Part shown: one piece after another, positions 1 through 46,779 of the stretch
How positions within the stretch are numbered: the stretch's first letter is position 1
How the letters are laid out: every line of letters starts with the position of its first letter
Assembly: GCA_054601695.1 (NCBI GenBank)
Contig: BAAHQB010000126.1
Span: 62,001 to 126,000, forward strand
DNA length: 64,000 bases
From: Amorphochlora amoebiformis
Lineage: Eukaryota > Cercozoa > Chlorarachniophyceae
Reading direction: 5' to 3'
Position numbers and translations under genes: made by a program
Notes under the pieces: model-generated
What the model saw: the letters and a program-made list of their open reading frames with translations, nothing else
Told to the model about the DNA's origin: nothing
The model's database searches: none

Positions 1-1150
1 TGTCGGTTATGCGGCACGATGATCATATGCACACGTTCAAGTTTTCTGAACATAATATTTCGCGGGTACTGGAAGTGCATGCACTCAATACTGCGTGTAG
101 CTCCAATTGTCGCGTACTTGACTTTGATATACATTTGTACTTCTAAAACTAACGTATATTTATAATTGTATGAGGATGCGTACATGTAATCCACTGGGTA
201 GTCTGAGAACTCTCTTCCTCTCAGACGTTGATCCGGGTTTTGGATTGTACACTGGACAGTCTGGACGTGGTCACCGAAGTTTTAATTTTTATTTGTCGGG
301 CTATTTTCGATGACTTCTCAGGGCTGCAATTTTTCTGCCCATAAGCACACTTCAACATCTCCGTGATGACAGTATTCCTACAATCCGACGTACAACGATG
401 ACATGGACGCCTATGCATATATATATCCCTCAAAGGTCACACGACTCAAGCCCGATGATGCAGATCTAGACGTCCGTCTGTGCCGAACCCGATTGCAAGC
501 GACGAATGTACACCTCCGAAACCCGATGCTTAACGTGCTTTGCGAGAAAGGGTAAGAGGAAACTGAGGCTAAGGAGAAACCTGAGAACGCCTTCAAGAAA
601 CTAGCGTGAGGTCAATCAAATCCAACGGATGCCCTGATACAATAGTAATCGTGGTACAATGTGAACCCAAAGGCCAAGACCAACAGCTCAGCTCAGAGAT
701 ATAATTCAACTCAAGAGACAAAAATGGCTGACGTGGTCCTCAAAGCGGATGGAAAGGAGTCAAATCAAGCCACAAAGAAGGCTGACATGATAATCTAAGC
801 GCATGGACGGAAGCCAAATCCGAATACTGGAACTGCACACCAGAAAACTAAATTAACTGGGTCTTAGTGACATGTCCCCTTGTCAACCACGCGAAATAAC
901 CTTCCAGCGGAGTCGGCTTGTCTACCGAAATGGCTGTGGCCGCTACGCCTTCCCTCCGTAACCCACATGCTGGTAACCTACTAAAGATCTTTCACAACCT
1001 GAATTGCCGTGTAAAAGGATTGGTTGACAACGTTTCTTGTTTTATCAGCACTCACTATGACAGCGGCTACCATGCATGAGATCCTCTATTGAAAAGTATG
1101 ACAAGCAAGCCATCCACACCTCCTCGTACATCTATGACCTCGACAGGTAC
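1..1150. other. Complex unique sequence, no gene resolved
   Basis: Non-repetitive, balanced composition. It contains one degenerate tandem pair of about 55 bp at 724-832 (GCTGAC...GCGGATGGAAAGG against GCTGAC...GCGCATGGACGG). Short ORFs exist on both strands, but none shows a motif. A decayed transposon is possible; nothing specific supports it. Confidence 0.4.
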
Positions 1151-1193
1151 TTACTGGTCATGTAAATAGACTATACGTGGGGCGAAGCAACAT

Positions 1194-1345
1194 CTCTCAA
1201 GAAAGAGACGAAAGAGAGAGAAAGAAAGAAAGAGAAAAAGAGAGAAAGAAAGAGAAAAAAGAGAGAATGAAAGAGAAAGAAGAAAGAAAGAAAGAGAAAG
1301 AAGGAGAAAGAAAGAGAAAGAAGAGAGAAAGAAAGAGAAAGAAGA
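1194..1345. repeat. GA/GAAA tract
   Basis: agagaaagaaagaga units; the [13 protein letters not shown] ORF across it is repeat translation. Confidence 0.9.
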
Positions 1346-1464
1346 CTCTCGGGTGGGGCAAAGTGGAAAAGTAGTGGAGTTGGCAGCGGAAAAAATGGGA
1401 GATATAACAAGTTTGTAGGTATTGTGGGAAACAAAAGGACGAGGAGGAAACCAGGGGAATGCTA

Positions 1465-1512
<48 letters not shown>

Positions 1513-1533
1513 GTATGTATGTGTATATATGTA

Positions 1534-1564
<31 letters not shown>

Positions 1565-1583
1565 TTTATAAATGTATAATATA

Positions 1584-1622
<39 letters not shown>

Positions 1623-1716
1623 AATGTATACATGTATGAATTGTTTAACTTTGCAAGTATCTATGTATATGTATTACAATATGTGTGTGTATACATCTTT
1701 TTTATTACACATAAGG

Positions 1717-1760
<44 letters not shown>

Positions 1761-1797
1761 TGCCAATATTTTTATATATATAGAATAAAATATATTA

Positions 1798-1855
<58 letters not shown>

Positions 1856-1953
1856 AATATTGTATATATATGCAATGGTGTACATATTTTCCATATATGT
1901 ATATAGCTATATATCATGTGTGTTCATAAACTTAAAAATGTATCAATATATAA

Positions 1954-1993
<40 letters not shown>

Positions 1994-2252
1994 GTAACAT
2001 TGTTGAATCGTGTTGTTCGATGAATGATATGGTTGATTGATATTCTCAGGTTGATATGGTTGATTGATATTCTCAGCTTGTGGAGACTGGGAGCGAGTTC
2101 AAATCATATCGCTTTCTAATTCTAAACCGTCCTTTCCAAATTCTATAAACAAACTCACTTCCATATATGTATGCACACACAGATATAATTTAAACATGTG
2201 TATGCATGTGTATATGGTGCCAGGGTGATTCAACGGTAAAACACACACACAC

Positions 2253-2285
<33 letters not shown>

Positions 2286-2358
2286 GGGATTGCGGAGCAT
2301 TTGTATCGCACCGGATCAGCTACCACAACTTATGCCCGAGCTCATATTTATCAATACG
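2286..2358 (+). CDS. Exon-like island, product unknown
   Basis: A tatatag acceptor is followed by about 73 nt of complex sequence up to a gtttac donor. All three plus frames are open (for example IAEHLYRTGSATTTYARAHI, or IAPDQLPQLMPELIF), and so is the minus strand, so the frame cannot be chosen. A second complex island at 2087-2150 follows a duplicated ttctcag acceptor (LVETGSEFKSYRFLI). Confidence 0.25.
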
Positions 2359-2384
2359 TTTACATTATATTATAAATATATATC

Positions 2385-2524
2385 AAGACGTGGAATGTCT
2401 TAACAGTCGAGACGTTGGATGTCTTGGCAGTCAAGACGTGGGGTGTCTTGACAGTAAAGACGTGGGGTGTCTTGACACTCAAAACGTGAGATGTCTTCAC
2501 AGTCAACGTGGGAAGTCTTGACAG
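2385..2524. repeat. About 30-bp repeat x5
   Basis: agacgtggggtgtcttgaca-type units. Confidence 0.9.
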
Positions 2525-2575
2525 TATATATATATATATATATATAATATTATATATATATATATATATGTATAT

Positions 2576-2608
<33 letters not shown>

Positions 2609-2639
2609 GTATATATGTATACATATTTATTTATAAATA

Positions 2640-4255
2640 TATAATTGAAAAACTGTCTGAGGCCATGATTAGATTTTGCGGCTAAGTTGATAAATCATAT
2701 ACTGCGTGTGAATGATTAGATTATCGTTTTACAATATCTTAGTACTCAGAATCAATAGCTTCCGTAGTGGTGTCTAGAGTATAGTATAAGTTACGGCTTG
2801 GGGCGGCCCGCTTAACCGATAAGATCTAGAAAATTTAAATGATACATACTGATCATGCGTAATCATACTACCCTTTTACCAGTTTTAGGCAACATACTAC
2901 TATGAGTGTTCAGAGTATAGTCTAGATAGAGTGAGATCCTAGACAGTCTCTAGGTTAGCTGGACTGGCGTAATCCTACTGCCTAATCCAGAACATCCAGA
3001 TCCGCTTGTACACGCTAGTGCCTAGAGCCAGCTACCGTGAGTTACTAACTTTTTCTAGTACATCATGAGTGCCTGAGTCTAGAGAGTGCTGTGAATCCGA
3101 GTGATCATACTGATTCATACAGCCTCGGACAGTCTAGAAAAAGCTGCGGAAAAAGCTGCTACTAGGTAGAATCTAGAGAATCTAGTACCTGTACCTAGAG
3201 TCTAGCCTAAGTACTATCTACTAGATCTATACTATAGTATACTAGCATACGTAAAGGTGTCAGACTAACTTAGTACTATGGCTAGCCTGTGATAGATTTG
3301 AACGCGATCCCTGAACTTCCCTTGCTATTGAAGTAGTTGAATATCAATGCTTGTCCGCGAGCGCTGATGTTTGGAATATCACCTAGATCATAACGCAAGT
3401 GCCAAGTTGCATTACTTTGTCAGTATGTGGAATACGTATCAATCAATGCCGATTCAATGGACGTCAACTAGGTCAATGCAATAATACGTATTTGTATTGA
3501 CCACATACGTACCACAAATGTACTCCGCATACGTATACTCTAGATACGCAACGTATATCAGATGCGTATTCCCAACGTACGTATACCAAATACGTACGCG
3601 CATACGCACATACGCACATACGCACATACGCACATACGCACATACGCACATTCGAACGTGTAACAACATCATATATACCTAGTTAGCATACGCACGACCA
3701 ACTTCTAGAACATTAGTGCCGACGATGATACGTACGTGCCATACGTATCGAAAGGTGTCTTGTGGTGGACCCTGGTGCAGACACAGGGTATGTATAATGT
3801 CTAGAATGTGCACAACATGGCGTCCAAAAACTTTCATGGCATGTGTGAGTGTGACTTAGCTAGGTTAGACTAGTTCCAGTAGTTTGTATAGTACTTCGAG
3901 TTAGACCACGGAATCTTTACATATGATACCCTAGCAAGTTCTGCATGTACTAGATGTAGCTAGAAACTGGAGAAATAGATTCTAGAGATTGAGGATTGGA
4001 TGACATATCAACACAGATAGCTTGATCAACTCGGAACTTCACCTTTTCACTATATCTAGCCTAGTAATAATTAATTACGTAATTCTAGGTAGTCACTAGG
4101 CTTGAGAAGTTGTTATCGCCCCATCCAGTCCATATGATAGAGATGTCCGTCCGGTGCATGAATTTTTTTTGCGATCTATAGACGACAGTATGCCGGAGTT
4201 ATTTATTCCTCGACAATCTCCTTCAGAGCTTCCGATTCGTATGTAAAACCCTGAA
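2640..4255. other. CTAG- and TACGTA-rich spacer downstream of the AGC kinase
   Basis: Between the kinase stop at 4552 and 2.6 kb there is no microsatellite. Instead the sequence is crowded with CTAG/TCTAGA (2760-3260, 3840-4110) and TACGTA (3430-3740) words. It includes an 8-bp repeat acatacgc, about six copies, at 3598-3652. No exon was found. Confidence 0.6.
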
Positions 4256-4423
4256 AAAATGATATAATGCTTATGACGATAGTATTATATACAAATATAA
4301 CTTCATATTATACAGTACACTTCTAAATCTACACATGTGTAGATGTTTATAGAATCTAAATAATATGTAAAAAATGTGTATATATATGTATGTATACAAA
4401 TACATACGTATATATATATATAC

Positions 4424-4458
<35 letters not shown>

Positions 4459-4479
4459 TATATTTATCTATACATACAT

Positions 4480-4545
<66 letters not shown>

Positions 4546-4551
4546 ACTGTA

Positions 4552-14278
<9,727 letters not shown>

Positions 14279-14284
14279 CTATCA

Positions 14285-14625
14285 ATATCATCACGTATCT
14301 ATGCAACTGGTGGCATACGAATACCGACATGTGTCTATGTAACTGGTGGGATACGAATACCAAAAGGTATCTAATACGGATACGAACACGTGTCTATGTA
14401 ACTGGTGACATATTGCTACACGTGTCTATGTAACCGGTGGGATACGAATACCAACACGTATCTAATACGAATACGAACACGTGTCTATGTAACTGGTGAC
14501 ATATTGCTACACGTGTCTACGTATCTGGTGGGATACAAATACCAAGGCGTATCTAATACGAATACGAACACGTGTCTATGTAACTGGTGACACATTGCTC
14601 TTGGAATTTATACCAACCTACACCA
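14285..14625. repeat. Minisatellite upstream of the kinase domain exon
   Basis: Units of ..acgtgtctatgtaactggtg.. with alternating tails (gggatacgaatacc or acatattgctac), about seven copies. The array ends near 14620 with a degraded copy of the acceptor edge of the 14278 exon. Confidence 0.85.
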
Positions 14626-14648
14626 TATCAACTCGTGTATATAACTGG

Positions 14649-14697
<49 letters not shown>

Positions 14698-14708
14698 ATA
14701 TATATATA

Positions 14709-14779
<71 letters not shown>

Positions 14780-14876
14780 TATACATGTATGTTTATATAT
14801 ATACACATATATAAATATATATATTATATATATTTACGTAAATGTACATATATATGTGTAGACATGTGTATATGTG

Positions 14877-14907
<31 letters not shown>

Positions 14908-14970
14908 GTGTATATATATATATATATATATGTACATATAACAAAGGTATATATGTCCATACGTAAATAT

Positions 14971-15009
<39 letters not shown>

Positions 15010-15010
15010 A

Positions 15011-15095
<85 letters not shown>

Positions 15096-15153
15096 ATATG
15101 ATTAAATCTATCTATGTATATACACATAACACATATGCATATATACACATATA

Positions 15154-15199
<46 letters not shown>

Positions 15200-15218
15200 T
15201 ATAAAACAAATATGTTTT

Positions 15219-15250
<32 letters not shown>

Positions 15251-15287
15251 GTGATAAATATGCACATATATATTTTTGTATTATATA

Positions 15288-15348
<61 letters not shown>

Positions 15349-15495
15349 AATATACGCATATACACATATATATATATATATGCATTCATTCTATACTCAT
15401 TTTCTCGAAGTATGTATATACATCACGAATAAATAATTATTTGCAATGTGTAAAGTTTTATATATATTATATGGTTGTTATTGCTTGTAGTTAAC

Positions 15496-15543
15496 CTCAT
15501 AGTGTTGTGCGGCATACGAGTTTCGTCTTGCCCATTTTGCTTC
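15496..15543 (-). CDS. Candidate N-terminal exon of the AGC kinase
   Basis: A 48-nt open stretch lies between an acceptor (ttag) and a gttaac donor. It reads [16 protein letters not shown], starting and ending in phase 0. That fits directly onto the phase-0 start of the kinase exon at 14278. An E-x-x-W pattern just before the kinase domain is what the end of a PH domain looks like in Akt-type kinases, but this is inference from one short peptide. A second possible PH-like piece lies on the same strand near 15.92-16.00 kb (SIRIEVNSGAKKVYL), but its phase does not join cleanly. Confidence 0.35.
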
Positions 15544-15568
15544 CTAACAGTCATCAATGTGCTTTATA

Positions 15569-15687
<119 letters not shown>

Positions 15688-15730
15688 GTATTCATATATT
15701 GTACATATATTATTTTCCATAATTTATTGC

Positions 15731-15767
<37 letters not shown>

Positions 15768-16295
15768 AAATTTCATATGAAATTAAACTGAAATCGCAAT
15801 CTAAATAGGAGAAATGAATCCCCATTTGTGCAAATTATCAAACTTTTTTCACTACGACACTCTCAAATACACATTTCGAAACTCATGTCACCACTTCGTA
15901 CTAACATGTTACTCTGCACTTTCTTGCTTGCACACGTGGTTACAAATACACTTTTTTGGCTCCACTGTTCACTTCGATGCGAATCGAATATCTGAATACA
16001 TTTGAACTCCTTCGGTGCCTTACCGGAAACGCTACAACAACAATTCTTTTCTGCGTTTCTCAGCAAAATCTATCGACAAGAAAGACCGGGGGGATAGGAC
16101 GAGTTATGGGATGGAAATTCGGTCTAAGGGGTCGGGATATATCTCGGTCATTTCTTCGCATGAGCGGTTTACCAGGGGGTTTGCCTATTGTTCGAGTTGT
16201 TCTGCTGCCCTAACCCACTAATAATCTAGCTTGAGAAGCAGCAAATCTCTAGTCATCATCCCCAGGGTCTAAATACCACGCCATACTGTCTCTAC

Positions 16296-16313
16296 CTTCG
16301 CCTGGGACGACAT
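16296..16313 (-). CDS. Candidate first exon of the AGC kinase gene
   Basis: ATG at 16313 reads MSSQAK and is followed by a gtagag donor. It lies in the only stretch free of microsatellite upstream of the kinase (15.8-16.7 kb), where a start and promoter would be expected. No chain of exons connecting it to 15543 could be proven, so this is a positional guess. Confidence 0.22.
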
Positions 16314-16479
16314 CGCGGAAAAAATTGAAAATTAGTTAATTCCTCGGCATGTGTGTCCCTCGGAGTGACATGTTACAGCGCCTTTCGTCACGCTAGAATC
16401 ACCCAAAAACCGACAAATTAGGTGGAAAATAAAGGGCTTATAAAAAGAAGCGACTTTTTCATCCAAGAGCACTTAATAG

Positions 16480-17793
<1,314 letters not shown>

Positions 17794-17801
17794 CTGTAAG
17801 G

Positions 17802-17854
<53 letters not shown>

Positions 17855-17924
17855 TACACATATATAAAAATATAAATATGTAATAATATATGTGTATGTA
17901 AATATAATTATATGTATAATTATG

Positions 17925-17960
<36 letters not shown>

Positions 17961-17989
17961 TATAAATGAATATATGTATAACGGCCCTT

Positions 17990-18510
17990 TTAATCATCAT
18001 GCGAAATTTCGAGTAGTTAGAGTGGATTTAGGGCAATACTAGTTAGTACTAGAGTACCATGGTCAGACTGTCTAGACTGTATGACGCATGGTAAACTCTT
18101 TAGATCAAGACTCATTCATGAGAACTGAGTCTACTGAGTTGGATATCGTTTTAATGATTGCATATATTCTCCGACGTTACCCCTTCTTCATACTTCGGAT
18201 ATTATATATACTTTATCATTGAATTTAACACATCTACTATTCGATTGAGCTAGTAAAAAATGGCTGTAGAACATGCCTTAACATGATATGATATGGTAAC
18301 CACTGCTAACCATCGTCAAGATTATCGTTCATTTATCACTGTTGCATGAACGGTCAGCTGATTATAAGTCTCATAAGTCTAGAAGGCTAGTAACTTGCAG
18401 TACGCGGTATCTCCGGCGAATTAAGTGTATATATAGTTCTGATCGAATATCCATCTCTGAATTACCGTTTGAAACATGGCGTCCAGTAAGCTTACCTTTG
18501 TCTACTGCTA
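17990..18510. other. Spacer after TFB4
   Basis: Complex sequence following the TFB4 stop, with CTAG/GTACTAG words at 18.03-18.09 kb like the spacer at 2.7-3.3 kb. It probably contains the TFB4 3' UTR. No exon was recognised. Confidence 0.5.
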
Positions 18511-18512
18511 AC

Positions 18513-29634
<11,122 letters not shown>

Positions 29635-29884
29635 GGATGTCACTCTGAAATGTCACAGAATCTGACATGTTATCACTTATTAAGATATCCGTGTAAGAAA
29701 TGTTGATATTACATTGTATTATCCCGGGCGATGTCCGAGGAGGGTTGGGCGACGGGTCAGTTCGAAGGGAATGGGGAAGGGGGGGGGGTGTTATTCGAGG
29801 AGAAAGTACAGAGAGAGCAAAAAAATGGGTCTCCAGAAAACGAGCTCTAAATTGAATGGGAGGGAGATAGATTGTGTGTGTGAG

Positions 29885-30040
29885 AGAGAGAGAGGTATTT
29901 GAGAAAGAGAGAGAGAGGTTTAGAAGAGAGAGAGAGAGCGATTTGAGAAAGAGAGAGAGATTGAGAGAAGAGAGAGAGAGAGAGAGAGATTGAGAGAGAG
30001 AGAGTGTGTGTGTGTGTGAGAGAGAGAGAGAGACAAGAAA
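29885..30040. repeat. GA-rich tract
   Basis: (GA)n and gagaaaga units, with gtgtgtgt. Confidence 0.9.
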
Positions 30041-30083
30041 TGGAAGGACCGATATATACACGTGTATATGTGTATATATCACG

Positions 30084-30144
<61 letters not shown>

Positions 30145-30166
30145 TATATGTGTTACATAATATATA

Positions 30167-30250
<84 letters not shown>

Positions 30251-30252
30251 AT

Positions 30253-30349
<97 letters not shown>

Positions 30350-30350
30350 T
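30167..30350. repeat. (TA)n
   Basis: Two long TA runs with a ttaataaaa break near 30250. Confidence 0.95.
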
Positions 30351-30453
30351 ATTTAGGTAGATGTATGATATAAAACGTGAATGTACAATGTGTTATGTAG
30401 GTATATATATATATATTATACATATACATATATATTTTTATATATATATTATA

Positions 30454-30495
<42 letters not shown>

Positions 30496-30561
30496 TGTGG
30501 TGGTAACCTACTCTTTGATCAGAGTTGTGGTATCAATCAAGACAGAAGGGAATTTACTTAC

Positions 30562-30756
30562 TGCCAAGAATTTGATTCACTTTGCTGAGTTTCAATATCA
30601 ACTAAGGCAGAAATTGCCCAAAGATTGAATTATACTCATATAAAAATTTGAATGAAATACGTTTGCCGCGTATTCCATATTCCCACTTACCTCAGCGAAA
30701 GGAGTGATCAAATATTGAACAAGTCCAAACACTAGTGAGGCAAGCAAGTGATAGAT
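30562..30756 (-). CDS. Possible tiny membrane-protein gene, 34 aa
   Basis: ATG ATG at 30756 opens a hydrophobic stretch ([21 protein letters not shown], given here as one predicted membrane segment of about 21 residues) ending in GCTGAG followed by a gtaagt consensus donor. After a ctcag acceptor the second piece reads QSESNSWQ then TAA. The model would be a 34-residue single-pass protein. Against it: the plus strand of the second piece is also open ([15 protein letters not shown]), and the locus lies where the start of the plus-strand ankyrin gene should be. Confidence 0.25.
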
Positions 30757-30826
30757 ACCGTTCATCATATCAATTCTTTTTTTTTTTTTTTTTTAAACGG
30801 CATCCCACCCCACCCGTCGCTTGTAG

Positions 30827-42635
<11,809 letters not shown>

Positions 42636-43560
42636 CCTAATCCTTAACCCTAACACTAACTCAAACTCCATAACCCTAACCCTAACTCTAACCCTAACCC
42701 TTAACCCTAACACCAACTCAAACTCCATAACCCTAACCCTAACTCTAACCCTAACCCTTAACCCTAACACCAACTCAAACTCCATAACCCTAACCCTAAC
42801 TCTAACCCTAACCCTTAACCCTAACACCAACTCAAACTCCATAACCCTAACCCTAACTCTAAACCTAATCTTTAACCCTAACACTAACTCAAAACTCCAT
42901 AACCCTAACCCTAACCCTAATCTTTAACCGTAACACTAATTCAAACTCCAACACCAAAACCCTAACTCTAACCCTAACCCTTAACCCTAACACTAACTCA
43001 AACTCCATAACCCTAGCCCTAACCCTAATTGTATAACCTTAGCACTTCTGAAACTCCATAACCCTAACTGTAACTGTATAACCCCAACGCTAACCCTAAT
43101 TCCATAACCCTAACCCTAACCCTAACTGTATAACCCTAACACTAACCCTATCTCAATAACCCTAACCCTAATAACCCTAACCCTAATAACCCTAACCCTA
43201 ATAACCCTAACCCTAATAACCCTAACCCTAATAACCCTAACCCTAACCCTAAGTGTAACCCTAACACTAACTCAAACTCCATAACCCTAACCCTAACCCT
43301 AATTGTAACCCTAACACTAACTCAAACTCCATGACCCTAACCCTAACCCTAACTGTGTAACCCTAACACTAACCCTAGCTCTAAAACCCTAACCCTAACC
43401 CTAACTGTATAACCCTAACACTAACCCTAATTCCATAACCCTAACCCTAACCCTAACCCTAACCCTAACTATATAACCCCAGCAGTAACCCTAAATCCAT
43501 AACCCCAACGCTAACCGTAAGTATATAAGCCTAAACCTAACCCTAAGTCTAAAGCTAACT
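42636..43560 (+). repeat. CCCTAA array with higher-order unit
   Basis: It begins just after the TAA at 42635. The first part is a higher-order repeat of about 62 bp (cactaactcaaactccataaccctaacc...); later parts are plain CCCTAA and ataaccctaa. Confidence 0.95.
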
Positions 43561-43678
43561 CTGACGGAAGTTGAAGTAATTTGACCGGAAGATGAATGAG
43601 ATTTATGTTTGATGTAATCTTTTCTAAGACTTGAATGTATGCCGTCCGATAGGGCTACTCATATTAATTAGGACTAAC

Positions 43679-43710
<32 letters not shown>

Positions 43711-43927
43711 TATATTTATGTGTGTGTGTAAATATATACCTATATCGCATGGTATACATATATATTTATGTGTATATCGCATATATATATATATAATATT
43801 GATGTATAATTTATACAAATATACATATATATATATAGATAAACATGCATACACATATATTCGGATGCGTTAATCAACATTTTATTTACTTAGAAGTATC
43901 TCGAAACTAAGACCCCTCATGACGAAA

Positions 43928-44212
43928 AGGTTAGGGTTAGGGTTAAGATTAGGGTTAGGGTTAGGGTTAGGGTTAGGATTAGCGTTAGAGTAGGGTTAGG
44001 GTTAGGGGCTAAGGATAGGGTTAAGTTTAGGGTTAGGGTTAGGGTGAGAGGTAGGGATAGGGTTTAGAGCTAGGGCTAGGGTTAAGGTTTTGGTTAGGTT
44101 TAGGGCTAGGGCTGGGTTAGAGTTAGGGCTAGGGTTAGGGTTAGGGCTAGGGTTAGGGTTAAGAGTTAGGTTAAGGTTAGGGTTGGGATTAGGGTTAGGG
44201 TTTCTTGAGTGT
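43928..44212 (-). repeat. TTAGGG array, inverted relative to the 42.6 kb array
   Basis: TTAGGG on plus, with agggctaggg variants. It provides the stop codon of the minus-strand gene at 44208. Confidence 0.95.
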
Positions 44213-44366
44213 TCTAATAAAATCCTTGGCATGTTGTGAATGGAACATGTATTCATTTATTGTGTTTGTGTAGATTTGTAAATATACGTGTACACCACAT
44301 GTTTGTGTTATATACACATATATCTTAGAAATATGTATATTACGGATATTGAGGAAGAAAAACATT

Positions 44367-44404
<38 letters not shown>

Positions 44405-44446
44405 TACATATATATATATATATGCGTGTGTGTGTGTGTGTGTATG

Positions 44447-44482
<36 letters not shown>

Positions 44483-44578
44483 ATATAAACATATCTGCAT
44501 ACATATTTTCATATATTCCAGCATAAATATATAAATATTCAGAACAGCGTCAACAGAAAGCCTTCGAGAACGTTCCAT
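44208..44578 (-). CDS. Small minus-strand gene ending inside a telomere-like repeat
   Basis: ATG at 44578 reads [20 protein letters not shown], followed by TA/CA microsatellite that is probably an intron (donor-like gtatgc near 44.50 kb). A second block reads [20 protein letters not shown] and stops at TAA. The stop is supplied by the first CCCTAA unit of the array at 43.93-44.21 kb. No family recognised. The whole span happens to be open in one frame, so the intron boundaries are not certain. Confidence 0.4.
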
Positions 44579-45111
44579 GGCGACATTTTCGCTGGGTTAT
44601 CATATGTAACTGTCACTTGTCACATGTGACATACCCCTATGTCACACCATGGCTCAGTTATCTGTTACCTTTAAATATATTTATGTATTATGTACATACA
44701 TCGCAAATATAATATATATGTATGTATATAAACGTAAAGCGTAATAATATAGGTATATGTAATTTCTGCTTTGTCAAACATGTAATATATCTGTATGTAT
44801 ATGCATACATTTATATATATATATATATATATATACATATATACATATATACATATATATATATATATATGTATATTATATATATATATATATATATAGA
44901 AAAATATATGTGCATATGTCTTTGATACATTTACACATTTACATATATATGGACTAGAATTACGCACTTAATCTACTGTATGTAGGTAGCACACGCATAT
45001 GTTCGTTTTAATATCGTGTGACATACTTAATGTGTCACACTGTCGCAAACGCATATGTCCGCCTTAATTGTCACATATGTGATACATGTCACAATCATAT
45101 AGATATGTAAA

Positions 45112-45145
<34 letters not shown>

Positions 45146-45264
45146 ACACATACATATGTAAATATATATACAAACATATATGTACATATGTGCAATATAT
45201 ATATATATATATGCTATGCTGCATTTTATAAACATATACATCTAAATATAAAGATCCTCAGCCA

Positions 45265-45307
<43 letters not shown>

Positions 45308-45361
45308 CATATATATATGTACCTGGAGAAATGCCATGGCACCTAACATCAAATGTACATC

Positions 45362-45459
<98 letters not shown>

Positions 45460-45504
45460 TTGACATATATGATGTATTTCTACATAAATGTACATATATT
45501 ATAT

Positions 45505-45577
<73 letters not shown>

Positions 45578-45587
45578 TATTCCCTAG

Positions 45588-45635
45588 GAGCAAGACGACA
45601 TCTCGTTGAAAACTGAGTTCGCCTGGTCGCCATGA
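45588..45635 (+). CDS. Candidate terminal exon, plus strand
   Basis: A tattccctag acceptor is followed by [15 protein letters not shown] and TGA. The composition is protein-like. The opposite strand carries a competing ATG reading ([16 protein letters not shown]). Upstream plus-strand exons were not identified. Confidence 0.35.
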   Translation, partial: EQDDISLKTEFAWSP

Positions 45636-45794
45636 GTGTTGCCCGTCATCATGCATATCATCTAAATCATGGCCCTATGTCGTCAACTTCAACTTTAACT
45701 TAGAACCGAACATCTGTCTGCAATTTGCAAACCAATGATTATATAACGTAAACCAAAGCGGCGGGGGCGATTCATTGATATATTGGATGAGATA

Positions 45795-46026
45795 TCATGA
45801 GATATCTTCATTTGAATATCTGGATTTATTTCGATTAGAACAAATATTTGTGCTTGAATGTGCTAGAGAATTACCGTAATCAATCACAGCTCGTAGATGT
45901 AATTTTCTTGTTGTTCATACAGACTTTGACATTGAAATAGTCCGACTTACCTGCACAGATACGAGATACTACGAATAATTCTAGAACCTGTGCAGTAGCC
46001 TTCACAAATACACGATCTGTCCACAT
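45795..46026 (-). CDS. Small two-exon gene, histone-fold-like helix
   Basis: ATG at 46026 starts an exon to 45951 (MWTDRVFVKATAQVLELFVV then SRICA) with a strong gtaagt donor. After a tctctag acceptor a second exon, 45862-45795, continues in phase to TGA (SSTNICSNRNKSRYSNEDIS). The product is 47 residues. The first exon resembles the long helix of small histone-fold proteins of the NC2/Dpb3 type (A-x-x-LE-F-V), but it is too short for a full fold, so this is only a resemblance. Confidence 0.4.
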
Positions 46027-46483
46027 TTTATATTATACTATGATATGCCGTTAAACAATCCCATCATAACATCCCGATGTATACAATTTGGAAGTAATCC
46101 ATATGAGTGTACGTACTCTAATAACCGTCTGATCATAAAATTGACGTAGATACACTAGCTAAGGTACCAGAAGTACGTACGTACGTATGCGTGCATGAGG
46201 ACCATTGCGTACGTATGTACATACTTATATACACTAGATGCGTACGTATGTACTTCTTATGCGTGCGTACGTACATGTAGCTATTGTACATATACGTATA
46301 CAGTATTTTTGAACGCATACGTATATCTAGTATATGTGTAATATCTGACTAGTGATTAGACACTATGAAGATGGTCGATTGTGACCGTTACTGGATTCTC
46401 CGATGAAAGATGGTAACGTACCATTTTATGCACATACGCAAGTCACGCCAAAAAAAATCCGTACGTACGTACGTACCACGGCG

Positions 46484-46766
46484 ATGTCACAAACTCTGGA
46501 AGGTACTAGACTTGTGCGCATGTATGGTATATTATATGTATATATCAATATTTGTACACATATATATGTATATATATATTATATATATATATATATGTGT
46601 GTATATGTGTTATTCTAGTTATTATTATTGTTATATATATATATATAACAACATATATATATACATACGTATTGATTCAGTTTTCCAATTGAAGCGCATA
46701 CCGACCATGCATGCAACAAAGCTGCACCACGGTGACTGGCTCACCTGGAAACTAGAGAGTAAATAA
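46484..46766 (+). CDS. Small two-exon gene, 34 aa
   Basis: ATG at 46484 reads MSQTLE to a gtacta donor at 46503. The second exon, 46681-46766, follows attgattcag and reads FQLKRIPTMHATKLHHGDW, LTWKLESK, TAA. Phase is kept. The 34-residue basic product is not recognised. The exon might instead continue through a gtaaat donor two codons before the stop. It is divergent from the gene at 46026 across an ACGTA-rich spacer. Confidence 0.4.
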
Positions 46767-46779
46767 ATATAATTCCGCT

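Larger units (their letters stand above)
29635..30826. promoter_or_regulatory. Probable shared upstream region of TFB4 and the ankyrin gene
   Basis: TFB4 starts at 29634 on minus, and the ankyrin gene runs away on plus, so their promoters should lie here. The region holds G-runs (29567-29580, 29779-29788), a GA/purine tract at 29885-30040, TA arrays at 30.09-30.35 kb and a T17 run at 30775-30794. No core promoter motif was recognised. Confidence 0.4.

Noticed and set aside
1-1150. Possible decayed retroelement
   Set aside because: No reverse transcriptase, integrase or protease motif and no terminal repeats could be seen.
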